Of a stretch of DNA of 64,000 nucleotides, positions 26,014-34,763 are shown one piece after another (the first letter of the stretch is position 1; each line of letters opens with the position of its first letter). The notes beneath the pieces are model-generated. The model ran no database searches and was not told where the DNA came from. It saw only the letters and a list, made by a program, of their open reading frames with translations. The DNA lies in NCBI GenBank assembly GCA_016297775.1, contig JAEDGA010000001.1, forward strand, positions 29,490 through 93,489. The letters run 5' to 3'. This stretch comes from Candidatus Methanomethylophilaceae archaeon. Its GTDB lineage: Archaea; Thermoplasmatota; Thermoplasmata; Methanomassiliicoccales; Methanomethylophilaceae. The position numbers and the translations under genes were made by a program.

Positions 26014-27042
26014 TCACAGGTAACCGGACTTCTGAAGAGCCATGAGATCCTCGGTGCTGAGTTTCTCACCGTTCTTGAAGCGAGCGAAGATATCGTCGGC
26101 AGCCTTCTTGGAGTCTGCGTCGGTCTTCCTCTTACGGGCATCGGACTTCTTCTTCCTGTAGGTGGATGCCTGCTCGTCGGTCTGGCGGTAGCTGTTGACC
26201 TGCTCGAGGTGGAGCTTGTGCTCCTCGTCCGCTCTCTTCTTGCAGTCGATGAAGTTGGCCTGTGCATCGTCCGCCTGCTTCCTGAGCGTGTCCGCCTGCT
26301 CGTACAGGGAGATCATGATGTCATGCTCCTGCTGAGCCTTCTCCGCGTACTCGGAAACGACCTTGTGTGCGGCCTCTGCTTCGGACTTGGCCTCCTTGAG
26401 CTCCTTGAGCTTCTCGCGTGCCTCATCGGAGGTCTCCTCTTCCTTCTGGAGTCCTTCAATCTGAGACTCGATCTCCTTGAGCCTCTTGACGATCCTGAGC
26501 TCCTCTTCCTTCTTGAGGACCTGGGTCTGCTGCCTCATCTCTAAGTCGGAGAATTCCTTCTTGAGCTGCTTGATCGAGGGCGGTGCCTGCTGCCTGTCCC
26601 TGGGATTACCGGACTCGGGCGCGATCTGGGGTGCGTTCTTTCCCTTGAGCTCGCGGTACTCCTCGGTGATCCTGGAAACGTTCTTGTTGAGCTCGTCCCT
26701 GACGACCTTGGACTCCCTTACCTTCTGGTTGAGCGCATCGCGCTCCTCCCTGTGCTTTCCGGCCTGCTCAACGAGCTCGCGGACCTGTGCGTTGAGTGCG
26801 TCCCTCTTTGCGACCCACTCCTTGGTCTGCTTGTTGAGCTCGTCCCTAAGGTGCTTGTGCTTCTCGGCTGCGTTCTTGTATACGGAGCCCTTCTGCTCAA
26901 GCTTTTCAAGGTTCTCAGATACCTCTGCGGCTTCCTCTTCGGTCATCTCGACGACGGGTTCCTCAGATACCTCTGCAGCGGTGTCTGCAACAGCTTCCTC
27001 GGATACATTCAACTCAGTAATCTTCTCCTCCATATCAACCAT
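26014..27042 (-). CDS. Long coiled-coil protein (COG1340-like)
   Basis: 342 residues, highly charged and almost entirely helical. A Glu-rich N-terminus (about 1-50) leads into two coiled-coil blocks, about 55-150 and 170-290, separated by a Pro/Gln-rich hinge (APESGNPRDRQQAPPS). The C-terminus ends in a compact motif (FARFKNGEKLSTEDLMALQKSGYL, first part cited). This organisation matches the archaeal coiled-coil proteins grouped as COG1340, of unknown function but widespread and highly expressed in Euryarchaeota. ATG 27042 or 27033 may start. Codon use shows strong bias as in abundant proteins. Confidence 0.8.
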   Translation of the reverse strand: MVDMEEKITELNVSEEAVADTAAEVSEEPVVEMTEEEAAEVSENLEKLEQKGSVYKNAAEKHKHLRDELNKQTKEWVAKRDALNAQVRELVEQAGKHREERDALNQKVRESKVVRDELNKNVSRITEEYRELKGKNAPQIAPESGNPRDRQQAPPSIKQLKKEFSDLEMRQQTQVLKKEEELRIVKRLKEIESQIEGLQKEEETSDEAREKLKELKEAKSEAEAAHKVVSEYAEKAQQEHDIMISLYEQADTLRKQADDAQANFIDCKKRADEEHKLHLEQVNSYRQTDEQASTYRKKKSDARKRKTDADSKKAADDIFARFKNGEKLSTEDLMALQKSGYL

Positions 27043-27236
27043 AATAAACCAACACTGTTCGTATACGCCGAATGAGTTTCGGCACACTATATTGGGAGCA
27101 ACACGATATCAGATATAAAGATTATTGCAGAAAGAATGGTTGCTACATATCATCAACGCGTTGTCTTTGATTAGAAGTATTATAATGGCATCGGCAACAG
27201 TTTTATAATGAGACGGGAATCGCACGCTTGATTCAA

Positions 27237-28601
27237 ATGAGCAACCTGTGTCCCCTCGATTACAGATACGGCCGCAAAGACATGAAAGCCATATTCTACG
27301 AAGAGAGCCGCCTCCAGTACCAGATGGATGTAGAGGCAGCTCTGGCAAGGGCACATGCCTCGCTCGGCACGATCACCGAGGAGCAGGCAAAGGAGATCAC
27401 ACGCGTCGCCAGCCTTGATGTCGTGGATATCAATAGGGTCAAGGAGATCGAGAAGGATACCAGGCACGACCTCATGGCCATGGTCAAGGCCATGACCGAG
27501 CAGTGCCAGGGTGATGCCGGCAAGTTCGTTCACTACGGTGCCACCTCCAACGATATCGTCGACACCGCCACCGCACTCCAGATAAAGGGAGCGATCGAGA
27601 TCATCCAGGAGGATGTTGACAGGTTCATTCTCACTCTCGCCAAGCTCGCCAAGAGGGAGCGCGACACACTCGAGATCGGAAGGACACATGCTCAGTTCGC
27701 AATCCCCATCACTTTCGGATTCAAGATCGCCGGATACATCGCCGAGATGCTCAGACACAGAGAGAGGCTCCAGCAGGCCAAGCCCAGGGCATGTGCCGGA
27801 AAGATGGCCGGTGCCGTCGGTACCGGTGCGGCGCTTGGAAAGAACTTCTTCAAGATCCAGAAGACGGTCATGGAGGATCTGGGTCTCTCATACGAGCCTG
27901 CGGCGACACAGGTCGTGGGCAGGGACAGGTACACAGAGATCATCTGTCTGATGGCCAACATAGCCACATCCCTTGAAAGGTACGGTACCGAAGTCCGTAA
28001 CCTTCAGAGGTCCGAGATCGGAGAGGCACAGGAGCCATTCGATGTCAAGAAGCAGGTAGGAAGTTCCACCATGGCACAGAAGAGGAACCCGATGATGTCC
28101 GAGAATGTCTGCGGACTCGCAAGGGTCGTCAGATCCATGGTCACCCCGACCTTCGAGAGCCAGGTACTCTGGCACGAGAGAGACCTGTCTAACTCCAGCA
28201 CCGAGAGGTTCGTGCTTCCCCACGTGTTCGTCCTTCTCGACGAGATGTTCTACAAGATGAACGAGGTATTCGATGGACTCACCGTCAACAAGAAGAACAT
28301 GCTCAGGAACATCGAGTCCTCCAGAGGTCTGGTCATGGCGGAATCCGTCATGATGAAGATGACCGAGAAGGGAATCGGAAGGCAGGATGCACACGAGATC
28401 GTACGTTCCTCATCCATGATTGCCGAGGACGAGGAGAGGCAGCTGGTCGATGTGCTCATAGAGAACAAGGACCTTGTGGCACGCATGCCCGAAGAGGAGA
28501 TCCGTGCCGCGATGGATCCTGCCAACTACACCGGCGGTGCCAAGGAGATCGTCGACATGATGGTCGCCGAGGCGGAGGCTGCTCTGGGACAGAAGGTGTG
28601 A
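27237..28601 (+). CDS. purB: Adenylosuccinate lyase
   Basis: 454 residues of the fumarase/aspartase superfamily. Cleaves SAICAR and adenylosuccinate in purine synthesis. Signature regions are HYGATSNDIVDTA, GRTHAQFAIPITFG and the flexible loop GSSTMAQKRNP with the catalytic Ser. An N-terminal substrate-binding YRYGRKDM is typical. Start is ATG 27237; a TTTATAAT box lies about 31 bases upstream, so the messenger may be leaderless. It is followed by a small membrane protein gene. Confidence 0.95.
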   Translation: MSNLCPLDYRYGRKDMKAIFYEESRLQYQMDVEAALARAHASLGTITEEQAKEITRVASLDVVDINRVKEIEKDTRHDLMAMVKAMTEQCQGDAGKFVHYGATSNDIVDTATALQIKGAIEIIQEDVDRFILTLAKLAKRERDTLEIGRTHAQFAIPITFGFKIAGYIAEMLRHRERLQQAKPRACAGKMAGAVGTGAALGKNFFKIQKTVMEDLGLSYEPAATQVVGRDRYTEIICLMANIATSLERYGTEVRNLQRSEIGEAQEPFDVKKQVGSSTMAQKRNPMMSENVCGLARVVRSMVTPTFESQVLWHERDLSNSSTERFVLPHVFVLLDEMFYKMNEVFDGLTVNKKNMLRNIESSRGLVMAESVMMKMTEKGIGRQDAHEIVRSSSMIAEDEERQLVDVLIENKDLVARMPEEEIRAAMDPANYTGGAKEIVDMMVAEAEAALGQKV

Positions 28602-28606
28602 TTCGG

Positions 28607-28792
28607 ATGATGTCCGAGGCGGAGAGGTTCTCGCTGCTCGTATACCTCTGCATAGGTGGAGTGGTGGGCCTGATGCTCTCCATCCTGTTCGTGGTGGTAT
28701 CCGGAAATCCCGTATTCTGGCTCTTCGTTCCCCTGTCCATACTGATCGTAGGATCGCAGGGCTTCGTGAGGAACAAGAAAGGGTTGGAATGA
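28607..28792 (+). CDS. Small membrane protein (61 aa)
   Basis: Two membrane helices (LLVYLCIGGVVGLMLSILFVVV and FWLFVPLSILIVGSQ, first cited in part) with a basic C-terminus NKKG. It starts 5 bases after purB and is preceded by AAGGTG, so it is likely co-transcribed. No family recognised. Confidence 0.6.
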   Translation: MMSEAERFSLLVYLCIGGVVGLMLSILFVVVSGNPVFWLFVPLSILIVGSQGFVRNKKGLE

Positions 28793-28813
28793 GGCCCGGG
28801 GCCCCATTCTTTA

Positions 28814-29221
28814 TCAAAGAAGTCTCTTACCCGCTTCGGTGCCGGGAGTGGACGAGTATATCTCGTTCACATGCATTTTGACAAGGTTTCTTGCGGGGTA
28901 TTTTTCGGATTTGAAGTGTGCGATGGCCACGGCGTTCTCATAGTCGGTACCTTCGTTCTCGATGGTGATCGATCCTTTCAGCTGGAATGAGTTCTTGCCG
29001 TCCGGGTACCAGATGGATACTGCCGCAACAGGATTCTCGCGGATGTTCTCCATGGTCTTGTTCATGTAGTTGTCGATGAACCATATGGTCTCCTTATCCT
29101 CCTGGAGATACACCATTCCCATGGGTGCGACGTTGGGCACACCGTCCTTGGATGCGGTGGCAAGGTAGAACACCTTGACATTGTTCATCACTTCTTCCAT
29201 CTCTGCGGTGAGTTTGACCAT
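28814..29221 (-). CDS. Pyridoxamine 5'-phosphate oxidase-like flavin protein
   Basis: 135 residues with the split-barrel FMN-binding fold: VKVFYLATASKDGVPNVAPMG is the first barrel strands and phosphate contact, followed by WFIDNYMNKTMENIRENPVAAVSI. Such small proteins bind FMN or F420 and act as reductases; true PNPOx residues cannot be confirmed. ATG 29221 is taken because a TATA-like CTATATAAG is about 27 bases upstream. It shares that box with the divergent acyltransferase gene. Confidence 0.82.
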   Translation of the reverse strand: MVKLTAEMEEVMNNVKVFYLATASKDGVPNVAPMGMVYLQEDKETIWFIDNYMNKTMENIRENPVAAVSIWYPDGKNSFQLKGSITIENEGTDYENAVAIAHFKSEKYPARNLVKMHVNEIYSSTPGTEAGKRLL

Positions 29222-29243
29222 GTCCGTCGAACGACCTCGTATA

Positions 29244-29252
29244 CTTATATAG
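29244..29252. promoter_or_regulatory. Symmetric TATA box shared by divergent genes
   Basis: CTTATATAG, near-palindromic, is centred at 29248. The ATG of the minus-strand flavin protein (29221) lies 27 bases away on one side and the ATG at 29274 of the plus-strand gene 26 bases away on the other, the distance expected for leaderless transcripts in both directions. Confidence 0.45.
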
Positions 29253-29273
29253 ATATCCGACATGGACATCATC

Positions 29274-30425
29274 ATGTCAGGGTTGACACTGGACGGCCTG
29301 GTATCCGACGAGAGGACACTTCACGGCAGACAGCGTGAGTTGGATGCGGTACGTGGTCTCTCGGTGTTCCTGATGGTCGGGGCACATGTGTTCAACCAAT
29401 TCACGCCTCTCGCTTCCGAACCGGTTTCGGAGGACGGTTTCTTCACCATAGTTTCCAAGCTCGTGGGAGCATTTCCGGGCGGAGCACAGTGTTTCATGAT
29501 GGTCATGGGTATGCTGCTCCTGTTCTCCACCACGGTTACCGGTAAGAACCTGGTGAAGAGAGGGTTCATACTGATAGTTGCTGGTTTCATATTGGAATTC
29601 CTGAGGGCGCTTCCCGGTATGATCAACCTTGCGATAACCGGCACCTTCGTATCGTTCTATCCGGAGTATTCCTATGCCACAAATGAGCAGTTGATAATAC
29701 TGACTCTGTTCTGGCAGGATATCCTCATCTTCGCAGGTATGGCACTGATATTCCTGGGGGTCGTCAGGATGTTCGACATTTCCGATATCTGGGTCATCAT
29801 AGTTACAGCAGTGATGATGATCGTCAACGAGTTCGTCGCAGGCATGGATACGGGCAACGATGCCGTGAACATAATATTGGGTTACTTCTGGGGCACTACG
29901 GTCTTCGACGGGAACATGACCACGTCCAGATTCCCAATGTTCTCATGGATCGTATTCCCGGTCGCAGGGTATCTCATAGGGAAGAGATTGATACGTGCCA
30001 CGGATAAAGACACATTCTACAGGACCGTAGGTAAATTGTTTCTCCTTCTGTCCGTACCCTTCACCGTTGCAGGTCTGTTCACAGGGATGTTCGATACCGG
30101 ATTCACAGGCATCGGATTCTATCATCAGGGTATATTGATCAACATATGGTGCACGCTCCTGTCGTTCGATTGGATCGTGGTGATGTATCTTGTTTCGAAG
30201 AAGGTTCCGAGCAGATATATGGCACATCTGGAGAGATGGAGCAGGAACATAACCTCGATCTATGTTCTGCACTTCGTAGTTCTGGCAGTGGCGATACAGA
30301 TCATGCCGCGTTCATTCGGTATCATCGGATGTATCATCGTATTCCTGGTGTTGTTCTTCGTGGTGGACGCGGCCGCATCATACTTGAATAAGACGAAGAA
30401 ACGTTCGGTATCCTATGTTGCCTGA
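29274..30425 (+). CDS. Membrane acyltransferase-like protein (DUF1624/HGSNAT type)
   Basis: 383 residues with about ten membrane helices. RQRELDAVRGLSVFLMVGAH near the N-terminus resembles the first helix of the heparan N-acetyltransferase/DUF1624 families, in which a membrane protein moves an acetyl group to an extracytoplasmic sugar. The C-terminus ends with a basic tail (NKTKKRS). ATG 29274 is chosen because of the TATA spacing; ATG 29262 would add four residues. The substrate is unknown, perhaps a surface glycan. It ends about 50 bases before the tRNA gene. Confidence 0.7.
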   Translation: MSGLTLDGLVSDERTLHGRQRELDAVRGLSVFLMVGAHVFNQFTPLASEPVSEDGFFTIVSKLVGAFPGGAQCFMMVMGMLLLFSTTVTGKNLVKRGFILIVAGFILEFLRALPGMINLAITGTFVSFYPEYSYATNEQLIILTLFWQDILIFAGMALIFLGVVRMFDISDIWVIIVTAVMMIVNEFVAGMDTGNDAVNIILGYFWGTTVFDGNMTTSRFPMFSWIVFPVAGYLIGKRLIRATDKDTFYRTVGKLFLLLSVPFTVAGLFTGMFDTGFTGIGFYHQGILINIWCTLLSFDWIVVMYLVSKKVPSRYMAHLERWSRNITSIYVLHFVVLAVAIQIMPRSFGIIGCIIVFLVLFFVVDAAASYLNKTKKRSVSYVA

Positions 30426-30478
30426 CCTACAAGTATATATCTGACATATGAATAACAGGCTTTGTCCGGGATTTTAAT

Positions 30479-30555
30479 GGGCAAGTAGATCAGCCCGGTA
30501 GATCGCTACGTTCGCAACGTAGATGTCGCGAGTTCAAATCTCGCCTTGTCCACCA
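30479..30555 (+). tRNA. tRNA-Ala (CGC)
   Basis: All arms are readable. Acceptor stem GGGCAAG/CTTGTCC includes the G3-U70 wobble that marks alanine tRNA. D-arm GATC...GATC, anticodon stem CTACG/CGTAG with loop TTCGCAA (anticodon CGC), variable loop ATGTC, T-arm GCGAG-TTCAAAT-CTCGC. A73 and CCA are encoded. AGTATATATC about 40 bases upstream is a probable promoter. No intron. Confidence 0.96.
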
Positions 30556-30885
30556 TTTCAAATCCCCCAGATACCCCATTGGTGAATAATTCTGTTATCC
30601 ACTATCAGTTATCACCTCCTTCTACATCTGCTTCAGGGCCGGCGGGAGCCTTATTCCAAGTGTTCTCGGCGCTCCTTATGGCCTTGGTGAGTTTCCTGGG
30701 AGAGATCCTTCGTCTGCATCTCAAGTCTTTCTACCATGAATCCTGAATAATCATAACGCTATTTTACGTTCCTAATAGTTTAAGAAATTGTGACCTATGT
30801 TACGTAACATGGATTATTAAATAAAATGTAAAATAAATTTTACTTTATCAATACTTTTTTAATCTATGTAAATAATTGACTCATC
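30556..30885. other. AT-rich region after tRNA-Ala with two palindromes
   Basis: Three hundred thirty bases between the tRNA and the ATPase gene. A 39-codon minus-strand frame (30605-30724, TTG start, ending APAGPEADVEGGDN) has gene-like composition but no supported start. Two perfect inverted repeats stand in front of the ATPase gene: ATGTTACGTAACAT (30797-30810) and GTAAAATAAATTTTAC (30828-30843). The area is much richer in A and T than the rest of the window, which fits promoter DNA or a former insertion beside a tRNA. Confidence 0.4.
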
Positions 30886-32094
30886 ATGTCGGAGAACATA
30901 CCGCGCGAACACTACATGGAGATCCTGCGTCAATCCAAGGATACTCCGGCAGTCAAGGTGCTTACGGGAATCAGACGCTCGGGGAAATCCACCCTCCTGG
31001 AGATGTTCCGCGAGGAGCTGAAGGCATCGGGAATATCGGAATCCGACATCTTCTATCTTGATCTGGATATCGACAGACCGGACAATCCGAAGGACCATTC
31101 CGAACTGACCAGTATGGTAACGGAGGCCATCGATCCTGTTCCGGGCAAGTACATCTTCCTGGACGAGGTCCAGAACGTGAAGGATTGGGATATCTCTGTC
31201 ACATCTTTCTTCACCACAGGTGCGGATGTGTACATCACGGGATCGAATTCAGAGACGCTTTCATCGGAAATCTCGACCAAACTATCCGGAAGGTCCCTGC
31301 CCATCCATGTGATGCCCCTGTCGTTCTCCGAATACACCGGATTCAGGAAACCGGATATCCCATCGGACATACTGTTCCGTGATTATGTCATGACAGGCGG
31401 CATGCCTGCGGTGGCGAGACTCGTGGACACACCTGCCGCGAACATCATACCGAGCCTTCTGTACGGGATATTCAGCACCGTCTATGTGAAGGATATAGAG
31501 GAAAGACATGATATCAAGGGATCCACCCGCATGTCCAACCTGGTGAAATATGTGATGAGGAACATCGGAGACCGCACATCCGCAAGGAAATCATCGGACT
31601 ATCTGAAATCAAAGGGGGTATCTATCAGCCATGTCACCCTGGAGGACTACCTCGGATACATGGAAGAGGCATTCCTGGTGTACCGTGCCCAACGCATTGA
31701 CTCGAAGACCAAGGAGTATCTGGACACATCGGACAAGTTCTATGCATCCGATCTGGGGATCAGGAACACAGTCGTCCCATACAGATGGGAAGATATGGAC
31801 GGACTGTTGGAGAACATCGTCTATAACGAACTCAGGTTCCGTTATCCGGAGGTTGCCGTCTGCAGAACAGGGGATCATGAGATAGACTTCATAGCGGATC
31901 CCAGAGGAAAACCGTCATATTATCAGGTGTCTCTGAACATCTCCGATCCGAAGACATTGGAACGTGAAGTCCGTCCATTGAAGGAGATCAAGGACAACTA
32001 TCCGAAATATATCATCACCTATGACAGATACCTGTTGGATGACATCGATGGGATACATGTGATGCAGATCATCGATTGGCTTCTCGGAAGATGA
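30886..32094 (+). CDS. AAA ATPase with DUF4143 domain
   Basis: 402 residues. N-terminal AAA_14 domain has Walker A LTGIRRSGKSTLL (about residues 26-38), Walker B KYIFLDEVQNVKDWD and sensor YITGSNSETLSSE. The C-terminal DUF4143 domain resembles PD-(D/E)XK-like folds and shows EIDFIADPRGKPSYYQVSL. This family is very common in gut prokaryotes and often spread by transfer; its role is unknown. It stands alone between AT-rich spacers. Codons are similar to neighbours. Confidence 0.85.
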   Translation: MSENIPREHYMEILRQSKDTPAVKVLTGIRRSGKSTLLEMFREELKASGISESDIFYLDLDIDRPDNPKDHSELTSMVTEAIDPVPGKYIFLDEVQNVKDWDISVTSFFTTGADVYITGSNSETLSSEISTKLSGRSLPIHVMPLSFSEYTGFRKPDIPSDILFRDYVMTGGMPAVARLVDTPAANIIPSLLYGIFSTVYVKDIEERHDIKGSTRMSNLVKYVMRNIGDRTSARKSSDYLKSKGVSISHVTLEDYLGYMEEAFLVYRAQRIDSKTKEYLDTSDKFYASDLGIRNTVVPYRWEDMDGLLENIVYNELRFRYPEVAVCRTGDHEIDFIADPRGKPSYYQVSLNISDPKTLEREVRPLKEIKDNYPKYIITYDRYLLDDIDGIHVMQIIDWLLGR

Positions 32095-32404
32095 TCGGGA
32101 ATTTCAAGATGTCAATTAAATGGGATAAACGATGACCTCACGAGGGATCATCCATACTCTGAGTGAAATGATCAATGCTGGATTCCGATATCCTGAACAA
32201 CAATCTTTCACCTTCATAGACCTCCATGAGAGCATTGCTGAATGTGAACACAAGATCGGGATAACCATCTGCGTTTGACCTTAACACAGGTCGCTTATTC
32301 TAATGGGATAAAGATAGGGGTGGACGTGTACAGAAGAGCATCCGTGAAGGGTATAAGGGGTTTTACGGCATACCCTTCCGTATCGAAGGGCAGCCGCATC
32401 AATA
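32095..32404. other. Intergenic region with overlapping small frames
   Basis: A 48-codon plus-strand frame (32132-32278) and a 49-codon minus-strand frame (32138-32287, GTG start) overlap almost fully. The minus-strand product (NADGYPDLVFTFSNALMEVY, then RISESSIDHFTQ) looks more protein-like and has TTTATCCC about 27 bases upstream, but it may be a remnant. AATGGGATAAA occurs twice (near 32119 and 32303). The hairpin at 32346-32378 ends the region. Confidence 0.35.
32346..32378 (-). terminator. Hairpin downstream of sstT-like gene
   Basis: GAAGGGTA (32346-32353) pairs perfectly with TACCCTTC (32371-32378) over a 17-base loop, about 30 bases beyond the stop of the minus-strand symporter gene. 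Confidence 0.4.
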
Positions 32405-33652
32405 TCAGATCTTGTAGTTCAGCTCGATATCCGGATTATCGTGGATCTCCGCAGCTGCGGTGAACAGAACGTCCGATGAGGAGTTGAGCGCGGTCTCCAT
32501 GGAGTCCTGGATGACACCGATGATGAATCCGATTCCGATCAATACGGCCGCAACGTCATCACTTATTCCGATGAGGGAACAGGCGAGAGGGATCAGAAGA
32601 AGTGAACCTCCTCCGACACCGGACGCACCGCACGCGGCGAACGAGGACACGATACACAGCAGAAGCGCCATGAAGATGGGGACTTCCACGTTGAGTGTGT
32701 GTGCCGCGGCAAGAGTCATCACGGTGATGGTGATGGCCGCACCGTTCATGTTGATGGTCGCACCGAGCGGGATGGATGTGGAATACAGCTCCTTGTCGAT
32801 ACCCATCTTCTCGCATGTGGACATGTTCATCGGGATGTTGGCCGCGGAACTCCTGGTGAAGAATGCGGTAACTCCGCTTCCTTTGATACATGCCAGCAAC
32901 AGGGGGTAGGGGTTGCGACGTGTGAGTAGGAACACGATCAGCGGGTTGGTGACGAACATGACGATCGCCATCGTTCCGACCAGCAGAAGGATGAGCGTAC
33001 CGTAGTTGATGAAGATCTCGGTTCCGTTGGTGGAAACGGAGTTGTAGATGAGCCCCATCACTCCGAATGGTGCGAAGCTGATGATAAGTCTGATGACCTT
33101 GATCACCGTGTCCGACAGGTCATCGAACAGCTTCAGAGTACCTTCGCTTGCCGTGGTCCTGAGGATTATTCCGACGATGATCGCCCAGAACAGGATTCCG
33201 AGGTAGTTACCTTCCATGAGTGCACCTACGGGGTTACATATCATCTTGAAGAGCAGACCGGAGACAAGAGTATACATATCTCCAGAAGTACCGCTTCCGC
33301 CTCCCAGGCTGGAATCCAGGATCACTTCGACGGGGAATGCGAAGCTCATCACGGTCGCGACCGCTGCGGAAACGATCGTACTGCCGATGTACAGATAGAT
33401 GATTAGCTTGAAACGGTTGCTGATGCCCGCGGCCGCCTTGGAAAGCGAACCTATGACCAACAGAAGGACCAGGAACGGTGCGATACCTTTGAGTGCCGCG
33501 ATGAACGCGTCACCGATGAGGTAGATATATTCGTTCCCCGGGATGATCAGCGCGAGGAGGAGACCGATCAACAGACCGCCTACGATACGATAGACGAGGT
33601 TGATGGACTCCCATTTCTGGTATATCTCTTTCACTGTCATGAGTGATGACAT
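32405..33652 (-). CDS. sstT: Sodium/serine-threonine symporter (SstT-like)
   Basis: 415 residues of the dicarboxylate/amino acid:cation symporter family with about eight membrane helices and two re-entrant loops. FFTRSSAANIPMNM is the serine-rich hairpin HP1 and ATINMNGAAITITV the TM7 sodium motif (NMDG in glutamate carriers, NMNG here). ACGASGVGGGSLLLIPLACSL is HP2. These variants are those of SstT, which imports serine and threonine. Single gene with its own promoter. The protein is complete. Confidence 0.9.
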   Translation of the reverse strand: MSSLMTVKEIYQKWESINLVYRIVGGLLIGLLLALIIPGNEYIYLIGDAFIAALKGIAPFLVLLLVIGSLSKAAAGISNRFKLIIYLYIGSTIVSAAVATVMSFAFPVEVILDSSLGGGSGTSGDMYTLVSGLLFKMICNPVGALMEGNYLGILFWAIIVGIILRTTASEGTLKLFDDLSDTVIKVIRLIISFAPFGVMGLIYNSVSTNGTEIFINYGTLILLLVGTMAIVMFVTNPLIVFLLTRRNPYPLLLACIKGSGVTAFFTRSSAANIPMNMSTCEKMGIDKELYSTSIPLGATINMNGAAITITVMTLAAAHTLNVEVPIFMALLLCIVSSFAACGASGVGGGSLLLIPLACSLIGISDDVAAVLIGIGFIIGVIQDSMETALNSSSDVLFTAAAEIHDNPDIELNYKI

Positions 33653-33696
33653 AAGGAAGTATTCGGATAATATAGATTGGTAATCGTCATCGATCG

Positions 33697-34323
33697 TCAG
33701 ATGTACTGAGGTGGTAGTTCCATCAATCTGACGTGTCTTTCCGTGATATCGGTTATGCGTCTTTCAAAGGATTCTCTGTCCCCGATGGGAATCCATGCTT
33801 TCACATCCACCTTGTCCGTGTATGTGCATTCCGGACGTTTCGCCATAAGGTCCCTGCATTTGCTCTCGAATGCACTGTAGTGTTGGTAATCCAATGTGAA
33901 CATGTACACGGCACATGCCCTCCTGCTTACACGGGCCATGTTCGATGTTGCCGATCTGGACGATTCGGTGTATGCATGTACCAATCCTCCGGTACCGAGC
34001 AGGGTTCCCCCGAAGTATCTGACCACCACGCACATTATGTCGGAGAGGCCGGTGGAATCCAGCACCATCTGTATCGGGCGTCCTGCCGTACCGGACGGTT
34101 CCCCGTTGTCGCTGGCACGTCTATTCCTTTCGGAGCCGTCGAATATCGTGGCGTAACAATAGTGGGTGGCGTTCGGATACTTGGATGCGACCGTATCCAG
34201 ATTCATGCGGATGGATTCCGCATCCGGGCATGGCATGGCGATGCCTATGAATCTGGAACCCTTGAGAGTCATCTCGCTCTCGAAGGTATCCGATATGGTA
34301 TCGTAATCCTCGATCTCGCGCAT
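33697..34323 (-). CDS. IMPACT/YigZ family protein (UPF0029)
   Basis: 208 residues: an N-terminal UPF0029 domain (LKGSRFIGIAMPCPDAESI, NATHYCYATIFDG, ASDNGEPSGTAGRPI, VVVRYFGGTLLGTGGLVHAY) followed by a C-terminal DUF1949-like domain. The eukaryotic relative IMPACT modulates the GCN2 kinase; prokaryotic members possibly bind RNA or ribosomes. Length and domain order are normal. It follows the DUF1292 gene by nine bases on the same strand and is probably in an operon with it. Confidence 0.9.
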   Translation of the reverse strand: MREIEDYDTISDTFESEMTLKGSRFIGIAMPCPDAESIRMNLDTVASKYPNATHYCYATIFDGSERNRRASDNGEPSGTAGRPIQMVLDSTGLSDIMCVVVRYFGGTLLGTGGLVHAYTESSRSATSNMARVSRRACAVYMFTLDYQHYSAFESKCRDLMAKRPECTYTDKVDVKAWIPIGDRESFERRITDITERHVRLMELPPQYI

Positions 34324-34332
34324 CTGTACGGA

Positions 34333-34671
34333 TCACTCTTTCTCGGATTCTTCTACCATCCTGTAGTATTCCGCGAAGACCTTGTCGATGAGTTCATCGT
34401 CCTCAACGACGGTGAGTATGTCCTCAGTCTCGCTCCTCTTGTCGATATAGAATGCGATAGCTTCGTTATCCGCGACACCTTCGACATCATCCACGGGTTT
34501 GAGTATGACGTACTCTACATCATCCATCGGGATGTATGCCACCTGTTCGAACTCGATCTGTTTTCCGTTCTCGTCCGCGAGGTATACATTTTCGAAACAT
34601 GCCTCGTTGGTCACCTTGTCGATGGCATCGTTGTGCTTCACCATGGTATCGTTTTTAGTATCCTCTGCCAC
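34333..34671 (-). CDS. DUF1292-like acidic protein (112 aa)
   Basis: A small acidic protein with the DUF1292 pattern ENVYLADENGKQIEFEQVAYI followed by EYVILKPVDD and EAIAFYID. DUF1292 proteins are common in Firmicutes; the function is unknown. It precedes the IMPACT family gene. Its start lies back-to-back with the bile salt hydrolase-like gene, sharing the intergenic promoter region. Confidence 0.75.
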   Translation of the reverse strand: MAEDTKNDTMVKHNDAIDKVTNEACFENVYLADENGKQIEFEQVAYIPMDDVEYVILKPVDDVEGVADNEAIAFYIDKRSETEDILTVVEDDELIDKVFAEYYRMVEESEKE

Positions 34672-34763
34672 GATATAATGGTGATTGACATTCTGATTCT
34701 TTATGAGTGGGTCGTAATACGGCCGTTTAAATACATCGCATCATGATTGTGTATGGGATAGAA

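Noticed and set aside
30546..30746. 66-codon plus-strand frame after the tRNA
   Set aside because: Starts inside the tRNA 3' end, no promoter or ribosome site, and the product has no gene-like features.
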